Assembly: GCA_964461435.1 (NCBI GenBank)
Contig: CAYWUI010000007.1
Span: 32,598-96,597 of the forward strand
DNA from: G020354785 sp964461435
GTDB taxonomy: Bacteria > Bacteroidota > Bacteroidia > Bacteroidales > UBA10428
Direction: 5' to 3'
Length of the DNA stretch: 64,000 nt
Position numbers and translations under genes: made by a program. Within the stretch, counting starts at the first letter, position 1. The number at the start of each line of letters is the position of its first letter. Positions 17,759 to 26,656 of the stretch are shown here, piece after piece. The notes under the pieces are model-generated. The model did not search any database, was not told where the DNA came from, and was given only the letters and a program-made list of their open reading frames with translations.

Positions 17759-18580
17759 ATGAGTAAAAACTTTGTAATTACATCATTACTGGCTCTCCTG
17801 ATTTTTTCCTGTTCAAGATATGAAAGATTATTGAAGAGTAGTGATTATAACCTTAAATATAAAAAAGCATTTGAATATTATGACAAAGGTGAATATGTAC
17901 GGGCTTCAACACTGTTCGACCAGATTTCTTCAATTTTCAGGGGTACCAATAAGGCTGACTCGGTATATTTTTACCAGGCAATGAGTTATTTTAACCAGAA
18001 TGATTTTATTCTTGCCACACATTATTTTGAAACTTTTGTAAAAACTTATGGCAACAGCAGATTTGCAGAAGATGCAAGCTACTATAAAGCAATTTGTTAT
18101 TACAAAACATCACCAAGGCCAGAACTTGACCAGGCAAATACAATTCTGGCTATTCAATCGCTTCAATTATTCATAATTAAATACCCTGGCAGTCCGAGAG
18201 TTGAAGAATGTAAAAATATAATAACTGAACTGAGAGAAAAGCTTGTCGAGAAGTCATTTATGAGTGCCAGATTATATTTTGACCTGGAAGACTATAAAGC
18301 ATCTATTGTAGCCCTGAATACAAGTCTGGGTGAATTTCCCGATAGTAAATTCAGGGAAGATATCATGTTTTTAATTCTTAAGTCAAGTTATTTATTGGCT
18401 TACAACAGCATTGAAAAGAAAAAAAAGGAAAGATACCAGGCATCTGCAGACGAATACTACTCATTTATTACGGAGTTTCCTGATAGCAAGTACAGGAAGG
18501 AAGCTGACAAAATGTACGAAAATACTTCAAAAATATTAAAAGTAGATAATGATTTAAATCAAACGGAAGATGGATTATAA
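17759..18580 (+). CDS. bamD: Outer-membrane assembly factor BamD
   Basis: A 273-residue lipoprotein (signal ending LLIFSC, Cys18) made of tetratricopeptide-like repeats. The segments KAFEYYDKGEYVRASTLFDQ, VYFYQAMSYFNQNDFILATHYF and FAEDASYYKAICYYKTSP are the BamD repeat core, and YPGSPRVEECKNIITELREK continues the family pattern. BamD works with BamA to insert beta-barrel proteins such as SusC and T9SS pores into the outer membrane. It leads an operon with rpoZ, coaBC, a PorD-like gene and recN, an order frequent in Bacteroidota. Its end overlaps the rpoZ start by 11 bases. Confidence 0.92.
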   Translation: MSKNFVITSLLALLIFSCSRYERLLKSSDYNLKYKKAFEYYDKGEYVRASTLFDQISSIFRGTNKADSVYFYQAMSYFNQNDFILATHYFETFVKTYGNSRFAEDASYYKAICYYKTSPRPELDQANTILAIQSLQLFIIKYPGSPRVEECKNIITELREKLVEKSFMSARLYFDLEDYKASIVALNTSLGEFPDSKFREDIMFLILKSSYLLAYNSIEKKKKERYQASADEYYSFITEFPDSKYRKEADKMYENTSKILKVDNDLNQTEDGL

Positions 18581-18896
18581 AAAGACAAAAGCATCTGCAA
18601 CAACTGTAACCAGAAACCTGGACCAGCTGGAGAAGGACACGGGCAACATATATGAAACCGTTATAATTTGTGCCAAAAGAGCAAACCAGATAGGTATGGA
18701 AATTAAAGAAGAGCTGAACCGCAAACTTGAGGAATTTGCCTATTATACAGATAATCTTGAAGAGGTATTTGAGAATCGTGAACAAATAGAGATTTCCAAG
18801 TTTTATGAGCGTATGCCCAAGCAGACACTTATTGCACTGGATGAATATGAGAATGAGAAAATATATATCAGAAGAGTTGAAAACGAAGAAGCCTGA
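18570..18896 (+). CDS. rpoZ: RNA polymerase omega subunit (Rpb6-like)
   Basis: A 108-residue protein. TVTRNLDQLEKDTGNIYETV and the IICAKRANQI segment match the Bacteroidota omega/Rpb6 family, which helps assemble RNA polymerase around the beta-prime subunit. The C-terminal half is a family-specific acidic extension (EEFAYYTDNLEEVFENREQ). It starts inside bamD and its TGA shares one base with the coaBC ATG (TGATG), so translation of all three is probably coupled. Confidence 0.88.
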   Translation: MDYKKTKASATTVTRNLDQLEKDTGNIYETVIICAKRANQIGMEIKEELNRKLEEFAYYTDNLEEVFENREQIEISKFYERMPKQTLIALDEYENEKIYIRRVENEEA

Positions 18897-19471
18897 TGTT
18901 AAAAGGTAAAAAAATAATCCTTGGAGTAACCGGCAGCATAGCAGCATATAAAGCTGCCATACTTATCAGGCTGCTTATTAAAGAAGGAGCGGAAGTAAAA
19001 GTGATAATGACCGGACTGGCAAGGGAGTTTATCACACCCTTAACTTTGGCTGCTCTTTCCGGGAATCCTGTTATGGCTGACTTCTTCAATCCTGAAAACG
19101 GGGAATGGAATAATCATGTCAAATTGAGCCTGTGGGCAGATGCCATGGTGATTGCACCGGCAACAGCAAATACCATAGGAAAGATGGCTAACGGGATTGC
19201 AGATAATCTGCTGCTTACAACGTACCTCGCTGCCAGATGTCCGGTTTTCATAGCTCCGGCTATGGACAGGGATATGTATAATCATAAGGCCACGAAAACA
19301 AACATTCAAACCCTGCAATCGGCCGGGAATATTGTTTTTGAAGCTGCTGCGGGTGAACTGGCAAGCGGACTGGAAGGTAAAGGAAGGATGGAAGACCCTG
19401 CCGCAATAGTCAGTGAGCTTAAAAAGTATTTTAAAGACAATGCGCTAAAAAAAAACTCCGCGACAAACTGA
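18896..19471 (+). CDS. coaBC: CoaBC, phosphopantothenoylcysteine decarboxylase half (CoaC)
   Basis: A 191-residue open frame covering the flavoprotein (CoaC) half of the bifunctional coenzyme A enzyme, which decarboxylates phosphopantothenoylcysteine. It begins LKGKKIILGVTGSIAAYKA, contains the catalytic histidine in WNNHVKL and the substrate motif APAMDRDMYNH, and ends SGLEGKGRMEDPAAIVSEL as in intact CoaBC. The frame then stops at 19469-19471, where the family normally continues into CoaB. The CoaB half follows in another frame, with the change at nine A (19447-19455). In one frame this gene would run 18896-20112. Confidence 0.85.
   Translation: MLKGKKIILGVTGSIAAYKAAILIRLLIKEGAEVKVIMTGLAREFITPLTLAALSGNPVMADFFNPENGEWNNHVKLSLWADAMVIAPATANTIGKMANGIADNLLLTTYLAARCPVFIAPAMDRDMYNHKATKTNIQTLQSAGNIVFEAAAGELASGLEGKGRMEDPAAIVSELKKYFKDNALKKNSATN
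19447..19455 (+). other. A9 run at the coaBC frame change
   Basis: Nine consecutive A lie exactly where the reading frame moves from CoaC to CoaB. A shift of -1 here (equivalent to one extra A) yields a continuous protein reading NALKKKLRDKLINKRILVTA. Such a run can slip during transcription or translation; it is also a typical place for a sequencing error. Confidence 0.7.
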
Positions 19472-20112
19472 TTAACAAAAGAATACTTGTAACCGCGGGT
19501 CCGACCATCGAAAATATTGATCCCGTAAGATATATCAGCAATTATTCATCAGGGAAAATGGGCTATGCCCTGGCTGAAGAGCTCGCAAACTCGGGTGTAA
19601 AAGTGACATTGATCAGTGGTCCTGTCAGCCTTTCAGTAAACCATCCTGACATAGAAATTATTAATGTAATTAACGCTGACGACATGTATAAACAAGCCCT
19701 GAACAGGTTCAGTGACATGCACGGGGCAATTCTTGCAGCTGCCGTAGCCGATTACAGGCCAAAAAATGTATCACTCAAAAAAATTAAAAGCTCTGAAAAA
19801 GACCTGGTTATACAGCTTGAACCTACGGTTGATATTGCCGGCGAGCTGGGAAAACGGAAGAACAAAAACCAGTTCCTTGCCGGCTTTGCCCTCGAAGTGG
19901 ATAATGAACTTGAAAATGCACGAATAAAACTCAGGAATAAAAACCTTGATTTTATCGTCCTGAATTCCATTAAAACCAGGGGAGCCGGCTTTCAGCATGA
20001 TACGAACAAAATCTCAATAATAGATAAAAACAATAAACTAACTAATTTTAAGTTAAAGTATAAAAAAGACGTTGCTAAAGATATCGTTGATAAAATAGCA
20101 GAAATAATATAA
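19456..20112 (+). CDS. coaBC: CoaBC, phosphopantothenate-cysteine ligase half (CoaB)
   Basis: This frame encodes the ligase half that joins 4-phosphopantothenate and cysteine using CTP. Family motifs begin well before the first ATG (19558): RILVTAGPTIENIDPVRYIS and NYSSGKMGYALAEE are both needed for nucleotide binding and dimerisation, and the first lies upstream of that ATG. AAAVADYRPK and the lysine-containing KIKSSEKDLVIQLEPT follow, then FALEVDNE. There is no good start codon between 19456 and the motif, so independent initiation at 19558 would give a protein missing its first motif. It should be read as the continuation of coaC through a -1 frame change. Confidence 0.82.
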   Translation, partial: LRDKLINKRILVTAGPTIENIDPVRYISNYSSGKMGYALAEELANSGVKVTLISGPVSLSVNHPDIEIINVINADDMYKQALNRFSDMHGAILAAAVADYRPKNVSLKKIKSSEKDLVIQLEPTVDIAGELGKRKNKNQFLAGFALEVDNELENARIKLRNKNLDFIVLNSIKTRGAGFQHDTNKISIIDKNNKLTNFKLKYKKDVAKDIVDKIAEII

Positions 20113-20119
20113 TTAAATT

Positions 20120-21025
20120 ATGACAAAGACCATCCTGACAGTTTTGATATTCCTTTACAGTCTGAATATATATTCGCAGGAACTGAACTGCAATGTTCAG
20201 ATAGTCACCCAGCAGATCCAGGGGACAAATAAACAGGTATTTCAAACAATGCAGGAGGCAATATATGAGTTTATGAATAATACTGCCTGGACTTCCAATG
20301 TATTTGAGCTGGAAGAAAGGATAGAGTGCACCATGTTATTTAACCTGCAGGAACAAATTGGAGATGATGAGTTTAAGGGCACCCTGCAAATCCAGGTGCG
20401 CAGACCTGTATATAACAGCTCTTTAAATACCGTACTGTTTAATTACGTGGATAATGACCTGCATTTTAGTTATGTCGAATACCAGCCCCTGCAATTTAGT
20501 GAGAATACACATATTTTAAACCTTACATCAATTCTGGCATATTATGCCTATATAATACTGGGACTCGATTATGATTCGTTTTCGTATGAAGGAGGCACGG
20601 AATTTTTCCAGAAAGCCGAAAAGATAGTAAACAATGCCCAGAATGCCTCAGAAAAAGGATGGAAATCAGTTGACAGCCAGAGCCGCAAAAACAGGTACTG
20701 GCTTATTAATAATATATTAAACGAAGATTTCAGTCCGGTCAGGGAATTTATTTACAGGTATCACCGGCTCGGACTTGATAAGATGTATGAAAAGCTCAAT
20801 GAAGCCAGGGCTGAAATAGCGGAAAGCTTAAAATTGCTGCAACAGGTTTACAGAAATAAACCTGATCCGTTCATGCATTTTTTACAGGTTATATACGACG
20901 CTAAATCAGACGAGTTTGTAAATATTTTCAAGGAATCATTCCAGGATGAAAAAACCCGCGTTTTCACACTTCTCAACGAAATTGACCCTGCAAATACAAA
21001 CAAATACGAGGCTATACTAAAGTAG
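20120..21025 (+). CDS. porD: DUF4835 family protein, PorD-like T9SS-associated protein
   Basis: A 301-residue protein with a signal peptide (ending YSQ, residue about 20) and the motif QELNCNVQIVTQQIQGTNK, typical of DUF4835. The middle is beta-rich (QIQVRRPVYNSSLNTVLFNY) and the C-terminal third is helical (DKMYEKLNEARAEIAESLK). This family is annotated as PorD, a component linked to type IX secretion in Porphyromonas; the molecular role is not well defined. The position between coaBC and recN is a common Bacteroidota arrangement. T9SS cargo proteins occur later in this window, so a link to secretion is plausible. Confidence 0.75.
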   Translation: MTKTILTVLIFLYSLNIYSQELNCNVQIVTQQIQGTNKQVFQTMQEAIYEFMNNTAWTSNVFELEERIECTMLFNLQEQIGDDEFKGTLQIQVRRPVYNSSLNTVLFNYVDNDLHFSYVEYQPLQFSENTHILNLTSILAYYAYIILGLDYDSFSYEGGTEFFQKAEKIVNNAQNASEKGWKSVDSQSRKNRYWLINNILNEDFSPVREFIYRYHRLGLDKMYEKLNEARAEIAESLKLLQQVYRNKPDPFMHFLQVIYDAKSDEFVNIFKESFQDEKTRVFTLLNEIDPANTNKYEAILK

Positions 21026-21144
21026 CACGTGACCGTTTGTTTAATATCCTGTTGAAAAGCTTTTAATATTAAATAATCTTATTTTAATTTAAAATTATTC
21101 TTTTTGCGTAATTTTATTCCGCCCTGTTATTTAAGTAGTATTTA

Positions 21145-22800
21145 ATGATTCAGTCTTTATCAATAGAGAACTATGCAATAATAAACAGCCTGGAGATAAA
21201 TTTTAACAGGGGGCTGTCAATAATCACCGGTGAAACCGGTGCAGGAAAATCTATTCTGCTGGGAGCCCTTTCTTTAATTCTCGGAAAGAGGGCAGACACT
21301 TCAATTCTTAAAGACAAAAAAAGAAAATGTATAGTTGAAGGGACTTTTGATATAAGAGATTACGGTTTTCAAAATTTCTTTATCGAAAATGATATTGATT
21401 ATGAAGATTTTACTATTCTCAGAAGAGAGATTTCACCAAACGGTAAATCCAGGGCATTTATTAATGACTCACCCGTAAATCTGAATGTACTAAGTGAAAC
21501 AGGAATCAGATTCATTGACATACACTCCCAGCATCAGAACCTGAATCTTGGCAACAGCCAGTTCCAGTTAAAAGTTATAGACTGTTACTCACAATCAGGG
21601 GAATTGCTGAAACAATACCAGGAGGTATATAACTTTTACAGGAAGCTATTAAAGGAATATCACGAATTACAGGAAAAATCCAGACAATCGCAGGCTGACA
21701 TGGATTACTACCAGTTTCAGCATGATCAGCTGGATGTTGCCAAATTAAAAGATAACGAGCAGGATGAACTGGAACAGGAACTGGAAACCCTGAATCATGC
21801 CGAAGAAATAAAAAACAGTCTGGATAACTCGTACGGACTGCTTGGCGGTAATGATAATTCCGTACTGAGCCAGCTCAAAGATATATATTCGCTCATCAGT
21901 AAAATTATTAAATTCCTGCCTGGGGTCTCTGATTACGGAAAGAGACTCGAAAGTGCCTATATTGAATTAAAGGATATTGGAAACGAACTTGAATCGCTAA
22001 AGGAAAAAATAGAGCTTGATCCCGGAAAACTGGAATATATAAATGAAAGACTTGACTTGATATATTCACTTCAGCAAAAGCATAAAGTAAATACTATAAA
22101 AGACCTGCTGGATATAAAAGTATCGCTAAAGCAAAAGATTGATGAAGTTTCATCTTATGAGTCGCGGCTTGAAGAACTTAAGAAAAAAACTGATGACAGT
22201 GAAAACAAATTAAATATACTGGCCCGCAGGCTGTCAATGCGAAGGCAGGAGTCTTTAAAAAAGATTGAAAAAGAAATTACCTTATTGCTTATTGATTTGG
22301 GTATTCCTAACGGAAGGTTCGAAATACAGCATGATACAGGCACAGATTATACAATAAACGGTATCGACAGGGTTCAGTTACTGTTTTCAGCCAATAAGAA
22401 TATTGAATTACAGGAGATTTCAAGAATTGCTTCAGGAGGAGAGTTATCGAGATTAATGCTGAGCATCAAATCGCTTCTGTCTGATTCAGCCGGACTGCCA
22501 ACAATAATTTTTGATGAAATAGATATGGGCGTTTCGGGAGAAATTGCAGATAAAGTCGGTAACATTATAAAAAGAATGTCCTCAGGAATGCAGATAATCA
22601 ATATTACACATCTTCCCCAGGTCGCCTGTAAGGGTGACTTCCATTACCTTGTATATAAGTCTGATGAGGGTGAATCCACTACTGCCCATATCAAACTTCT
22701 CAATAATGAAGAAAGGCATATTGAAATTGCAAGGATGCTAAGTGGTGAGGAGCTTACTGAAGCTGCTATGCAAAATGCCAGGGAGCTTCTTAAAAACTGA
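21145..22800 (+). CDS. recN: DNA repair protein RecN
   Basis: A 551-residue SMC-like ATPase for double-strand break repair. Walker A GETGAGKS is at residues 29-36, and a coiled-coil middle (about 150-370) is interrupted by the head-proximal regions. The signature motif is ASGGELSRLMLSIK, and Walker B is PTIIFDEIDMGVSGEIADKVG, followed by the ITHLPQVA switch. The length is standard (about 550). It is the last gene of the bamD-to-recN group but has a 119-base gap before it and may have its own promoter. A decayed ftcD fragment begins within bases of its stop codon. Confidence 0.95.
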   Translation: MIQSLSIENYAIINSLEINFNRGLSIITGETGAGKSILLGALSLILGKRADTSILKDKKRKCIVEGTFDIRDYGFQNFFIENDIDYEDFTILRREISPNGKSRAFINDSPVNLNVLSETGIRFIDIHSQHQNLNLGNSQFQLKVIDCYSQSGELLKQYQEVYNFYRKLLKEYHELQEKSRQSQADMDYYQFQHDQLDVAKLKDNEQDELEQELETLNHAEEIKNSLDNSYGLLGGNDNSVLSQLKDIYSLISKIIKFLPGVSDYGKRLESAYIELKDIGNELESLKEKIELDPGKLEYINERLDLIYSLQQKHKVNTIKDLLDIKVSLKQKIDEVSSYESRLEELKKKTDDSENKLNILARRLSMRRQESLKKIEKEITLLLIDLGIPNGRFEIQHDTGTDYTINGIDRVQLLFSANKNIELQEISRIASGGELSRLMLSIKSLLSDSAGLPTIIFDEIDMGVSGEIADKVGNIIKRMSSGMQIINITHLPQVACKGDFHYLVYKSDEGESTTAHIKLLNNEERHIEIARMLSGEELTEAAMQNARELLKN

Positions 22801-23060
22801 CCGGGGTAAAAGCTACAGGCTGGTACATCAGCGAATATAATTGTACGCAGGTTTCTGCCGATATATTAAGCAGGTTTCTACCGATATAATTTTGATACCG
22901 GCAAATCACCGCTTTATATTGTCTTTGAAGATATCTGGCTGACATAGCCGGATCAGATAATGAACTTATTGATACGGACATAGAAAATATGGGATTAAAT
23001 GATGTAAAAATTTTCAATCCCCGGGATAAAATTGTTGAATTTTTAATAAATCTTCAGCAA
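22797..23060 (+). pseudogene. ftcD: Relic of glutamate formimidoyltransferase (ftcD)
   Basis: Three frames together spell the C-terminal part of a formimidoyltransferase domain. From 22797: LTGVKATGWYISEYNCTQVS, comparable to the family's VGWYIEEKNLAQVSTNL. From 22885 in another frame: YNFDTGKSPLYIVFEDI, comparable to a FEVTALHTVYEE strand. From about 22941: DIAGSDNELIDTDIENMGLN and then FNPRDKIVEFLIN, comparable to the [20 protein letters not shown] end. A 23-base tandem duplication (units start at 22847 and 22870) and at least one other shift break the frame, and the piece between the second and third segments is shortened. No start, no N-terminal half. The comparison uses remembered family sequence. 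Confidence 0.65.
22847..22892. repeat. 23-base imperfect tandem duplication
   Basis: Two adjacent copies of a unit beginning GCAGGTTTCT (22847 and 22870), differing at a few positions. The length is not a multiple of three, so this duplication by itself breaks the ftcD relic's frame. It looks like a slippage event in a gene no longer under selection. Confidence 0.7.
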
Positions 23061-23403
23061 ACTATAATGATTTTTCAGTCTTTCCGCATAAAATATGATT
23101 TTTGACAAAATAAATAATAATGGTGGTGAATATAACTTTTTTGGTGGTAAAACAACTTAAATTTGTTTTTTATGCCTCCATAACTCCCATTATAATAATC
23201 AATTAGTAAATAAGCCGTATATTTATTTACATTGATTTCATATTTATTCAATGTATTAACTTAATTATTAAACAGTTAAAAACACTTCACTATATTTTAT
23301 TTTTTAAGATTTTTTTATAGATTTGAGCTATTGAAGTAATAGAATGTTGTATCTAGTAATTTTTTTTAATTATTAGCCTATTAAAAACCTAAAATTATTA
23401 TCT
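23061..23403. other. AT-rich spacer upstream of the first susC
   Basis: About 340 AT-rich bases between the ftcD relic and susC. No gene is seen. The last 90 bases hold a TAnnTTTG promoter box. Confidence 0.5.
23318..23325 (+). promoter_or_regulatory. Candidate -7 promoter box for the first susCD operon
   Basis: TAGATTTG matches TAnnTTTG and is 78 bases before the susC ATG, leaving an untranslated leader. No clear TTG was found at the -33 position, so confidence is moderate. Confidence 0.4.
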
Positions 23404-26400
23404 ATGAAAAAAATTACAAGTTTTTTTGTATGCTGGGTATTTATTGGCTTTGGTGTCATATTCGCCCAGGACATACAAATATCTGGAAAAGTCACCGGTG
23501 CGGATGACGGCAGTTCCCTGCCGGGTGTATCTGTATTTGTAAAAGGTACATCCATAGGAACAGCTACTGACGTAAATGGTGATTATTCTTTAACAGTTCC
23601 TCCGGACGCAACTCTTGTGTTTAGTTCAGTTGGAATGAAAACACAGGAGATACAAGTCGCCGGACAGACTGTTATTGATGTTAGCTTGGAAACAGAGGTA
23701 CTTGGTTTGGAAGAGGTAATAGTCACGGCTATAGGTATTTCGAGGGCAGAAAGAGCCCTGGGATACTCGGTAGCCACGATATCATCTGACGAAACCCTCC
23801 AGAAATCAGAACCTGACTTGCTGAAATCACTTGAGGGTAAAATACCCGGAGTGGATATCAGAAGTACCAGTGGTGCACCGGGTTCTGCTACCCGTATCAC
23901 TATCAGGGGTAATTCATCATTCCTGGGTGATAACCAGCCGCTGTTTGTTGTAGATGGCATTCCTTACAGCAATGACCAGTATACTACAACAAGCCAGAGC
24001 AGTGGTGGTGGAGCTTATGGTACCAGTCTTTCAACACTTGACCCGAACGACATTGCCTCGGTATCGGTATTAAAGGGAGCCCCTGCTGCCGCCCTGTACG
24101 GATCAAGGGCTAAAAACGGGGTAGTTGTTATTACTACAAAATCAAGAAGCATAAATCCTTCGAAAAAAGGACTTGAGGTTACGGTATCAAGCTCCGTTAA
24201 CTGGGAGCAAATATCAAACCTGCCGGAATACCAGAACACATACGGCAATGGCACTGATTTCGTTTATGCCAATGCCAATGGTTCATGGGGCCCGAGGTTC
24301 GATTCACGTGATTCGATAGAAACATGGCCTATGTACAAAGATGCTTTCCCTGATATGTTTGGTGACAGTGTGGCATGGAAAGCATATCCCGATAACGTTA
24401 AAAATCTTTTTAAAACCGGACTGGTATACGAAAACTCGGTTAATATTGCAGGAGGAGATGAAAAATCTGCGTTTAACCTGACTGCTTCCGCATTAAACAA
24501 TGACGGTTATATTCCTCACTCAAGCTTTGACAGGTATAGCATAAGCCTTGGCGGTAGCACGCTGCTGGCAAATAAGTTAAGGGCCGGCGGTACTTTCAGC
24601 TATACCACCAGCCAGCAATCAGGAGGTATATTTGGTAATAACCAGGCTGATGATGACAATGCCGCTTCCTCATTTGCCCGCGCGTTGTGGCTGGGCAGGG
24701 CATGGGACTACAGCCTTCCCTATACCGATCCTGTCACAGGAGGACCCATACAGCATAACGGGCCGGGACAGTTTGACAACCCTATGTGGTCATGGGAACA
24801 CAACAAGGTTATCACTGACATGGACAGGATTGTAGGTACAATAAACCTGTCATATAACTTCACAGACTGGCTGAATGCCAGCTATGAGATTGGAGTAAAC
24901 ACTTTTATTCAGAGAAGGCAACAGATAATAGATAAAGAATCAAGAGGATACCAGGGACTGGGTGCTATTATTGATGACGATGTATGGCAGCAGGAAATAG
25001 AATCGAACTTCCTGTTAACCTTTAACAAGCAGTTTGGTTCAGGCATAGATTTCAAAGCCATACTGGGTCACAATGTAAACCAGCAGACACTTGACGAGCA
25101 GGCCTTCAGGGGTATACAAATTGTTACTCCCGGTATTTATGACCTTGACAATACAAACAGCGTAATCCCCTTTGGCGGTTTATACCAGCGCCAAAGATTG
25201 GTGGGAGCCTTTGCAGATGTGACAGTAGGTTATAAGAATTTCCTTTACCTGAACTTGACAGGAAGAAATGACTGGTCATCAACATTACCTGTTGATAACA
25301 GATCTTATTTCTATCCTGCTGCTTCAGCCTCATTTATGTTTTCAGAGCTGCTTAATGTTGATGAAAGTATATTGAGCATTGGAAAAATAAGGGTTGGCTG
25401 GGGTAAGGTAGGTATGGATGCCGATCCTTACAGTATTTATACAACATACATTGGTAAAGCTTCAGAATTTACTAATGATAAATATAACTATAAATACGCT
25501 GCATTCCCGTTTCTCGGACAGGCTGGCATGACCACACCTGATGAAGGTAATGACCCTGAACTTAAACCGGAGTTCAAAACAGAATTTGAAGCCGGGACCA
25601 ACCTGGGTTTCATTAATAACAGGATTAACATAGACTTTACCTATTATTCAAATAATTCCAAGGATATGATATTCCCGGTTAATGTGCCGGCATCATCAGG
25701 CTACACTTCACAATGGACAAACGTAGGGGAAATGACAAACAAAGGTGTTGACATCGGACTCGAATTAATACCTATAAAGACTGCCAGCGGCTTTACATGG
25801 AACATATACTCGACGTTTACAAAAAATATTAGTGAAGTTGTGGATGTAATTGAAGGAGAACCTCAGGAAGGTGAAGTGGAAAGGGCAGTACTGTACGGAT
25901 TGTTTGGTGATCCCAGTATTGTTGCAGAAGTCGGACAGCCTTACGGTGTGTTCCTTGGTGAAGTTAACGTAAGGGACGATGCAGGTAACCTGCTTATAAA
26001 TCCGGGTAACGGATTTCTCATCAGGTCAAGAACACAGGAAATATACGGAGATCCCAATCCCGATTACAAACTCAGTGCTATAAGTACTTTCTCATTCAAG
26101 GGATTTTCTTTACGTGCCCTTATAGATTACACCAAGGGAGGTGATGTGTATTCTTATTCTATTACCACCTTGCTGGCTAGAGGTGTTACCAAGGATACCG
26201 AGGACAGAGAACATAGCTTCGTAATTCCCGGATATTATGGTGACCCGAACACCGAAGAACCACTGCTGGATGCCGAAGGTAACGAGATACCGAACATAAC
26301 CCAGGTTAGTATGAACGACCTTTACTTTGGAGAGACTTTTGCAATTAACTCTGCAGGTGAATGGAATGTATATGATGCAACAGTATTAAGATTAAGGGAA

Positions 26401-26631
26401 ATTGCATTTGGATATGACCTGCCAAAGAAGCTTCTGAGCAAGACACCTTTCGGTATGATTAACATTAGCTTTACAGGCAGGAATCTGTGGTTCTATGCTC
26501 CGAATATGCCCGAGTACACCAATTTCGATCCTGAAGTTAATGCCTACGGAGCTACTAATGTTCAAGGTGTTGAATATACTATTGCACCCTCAGTGAAAAG
26601 ATACGGTGTTAATCTTAAGTTTACTTTCTAA
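23404..26631 (+). CDS. SusC/RagA-family TonB-dependent transporter (locus 1)
   Basis: A 1075-residue outer-membrane transporter. The signal peptide ends at FAQ (about residue 21). A carboxypeptidase-regulatory-like domain (about 25-105, ISGKVTGADDGSSLPGVSVF) precedes the TonB box region (EEVIVTAIG), the plug (KSLEGKIPGVDIRSTSGAPG, ITIRGNSS, QPLFVVDGIP, APAALYGSRAKNGVVVITTK) and a 22-strand beta barrel to the end (VNLKFTF, aromatic C-terminus). It pairs with the next gene, SusD, to import an unknown oligomer. No polysaccharide-degrading enzyme is nearby, so the substrate is undefined. The G+C content is visibly higher than in the leftward susC genes at the right end. Confidence 0.95.
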   Translation: MKKITSFFVCWVFIGFGVIFAQDIQISGKVTGADDGSSLPGVSVFVKGTSIGTATDVNGDYSLTVPPDATLVFSSVGMKTQEIQVAGQTVIDVSLETEVLGLEEVIVTAIGISRAERALGYSVATISSDETLQKSEPDLLKSLEGKIPGVDIRSTSGAPGSATRITIRGNSSFLGDNQPLFVVDGIPYSNDQYTTTSQSSGGGAYGTSLSTLDPNDIASVSVLKGAPAAALYGSRAKNGVVVITTKSRSINPSKKGLEVTVSSSVNWEQISNLPEYQNTYGNGTDFVYANANGSWGPRFDSRDSIETWPMYKDAFPDMFGDSVAWKAYPDNVKNLFKTGLVYENSVNIAGGDEKSAFNLTASALNNDGYIPHSSFDRYSISLGGSTLLANKLRAGGTFSYTTSQQSGGIFGNNQADDDNAASSFARALWLGRAWDYSLPYTDPVTGGPIQHNGPGQFDNPMWSWEHNKVITDMDRIVGTINLSYNFTDWLNASYEIGVNTFIQRRQQIIDKESRGYQGLGAIIDDDVWQQEIESNFLLTFNKQFGSGIDFKAILGHNVNQQTLDEQAFRGIQIVTPGIYDLDNTNSVIPFGGLYQRQRLVGAFADVTVGYKNFLYLNLTGRNDWSSTLPVDNRSYFYPAASASFMFSELLNVDESILSIGKIRVGWGKVGMDADPYSIYTTYIGKASEFTNDKYNYKYAAFPFLGQAGMTTPDEGNDPELKPEFKTEFEAGTNLGFINNRINIDFTYYSNNSKDMIFPVNVPASSGYTSQWTNVGEMTNKGVDIGLELIPIKTASGFTWNIYSTFTKNISEVVDVIEGEPQEGEVERAVLYGLFGDPSIVAEVGQPYGVFLGEVNVRDDAGNLLINPGNGFLIRSRTQEIYGDPNPDYKLSAISTFSFKGFSLRALIDYTKGGDVYSYSITTLLARGVTKDTEDREHSFVIPGYYGDPNTEEPLLDAEGNEIPNITQVSMNDLYFGETFAINSAGEWNVYDATVLRLREIAFGYDLPKKLLSKTPFGMINISFTGRNLWFYAPNMPEYTNFDPEVNAYGATNVQGVEYTIAPSVKRYGVNLKFTF

Positions 26632-26656
26632 CTAAATAACAATAAATATTATAGCT

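Noticed and set aside
22790..23017. A 75-codon open frame on the - strand after recN
   Set aside because: The + strand of the same bases spells segments of a formimidoyltransferase, so this frame is a shadow of the relic.
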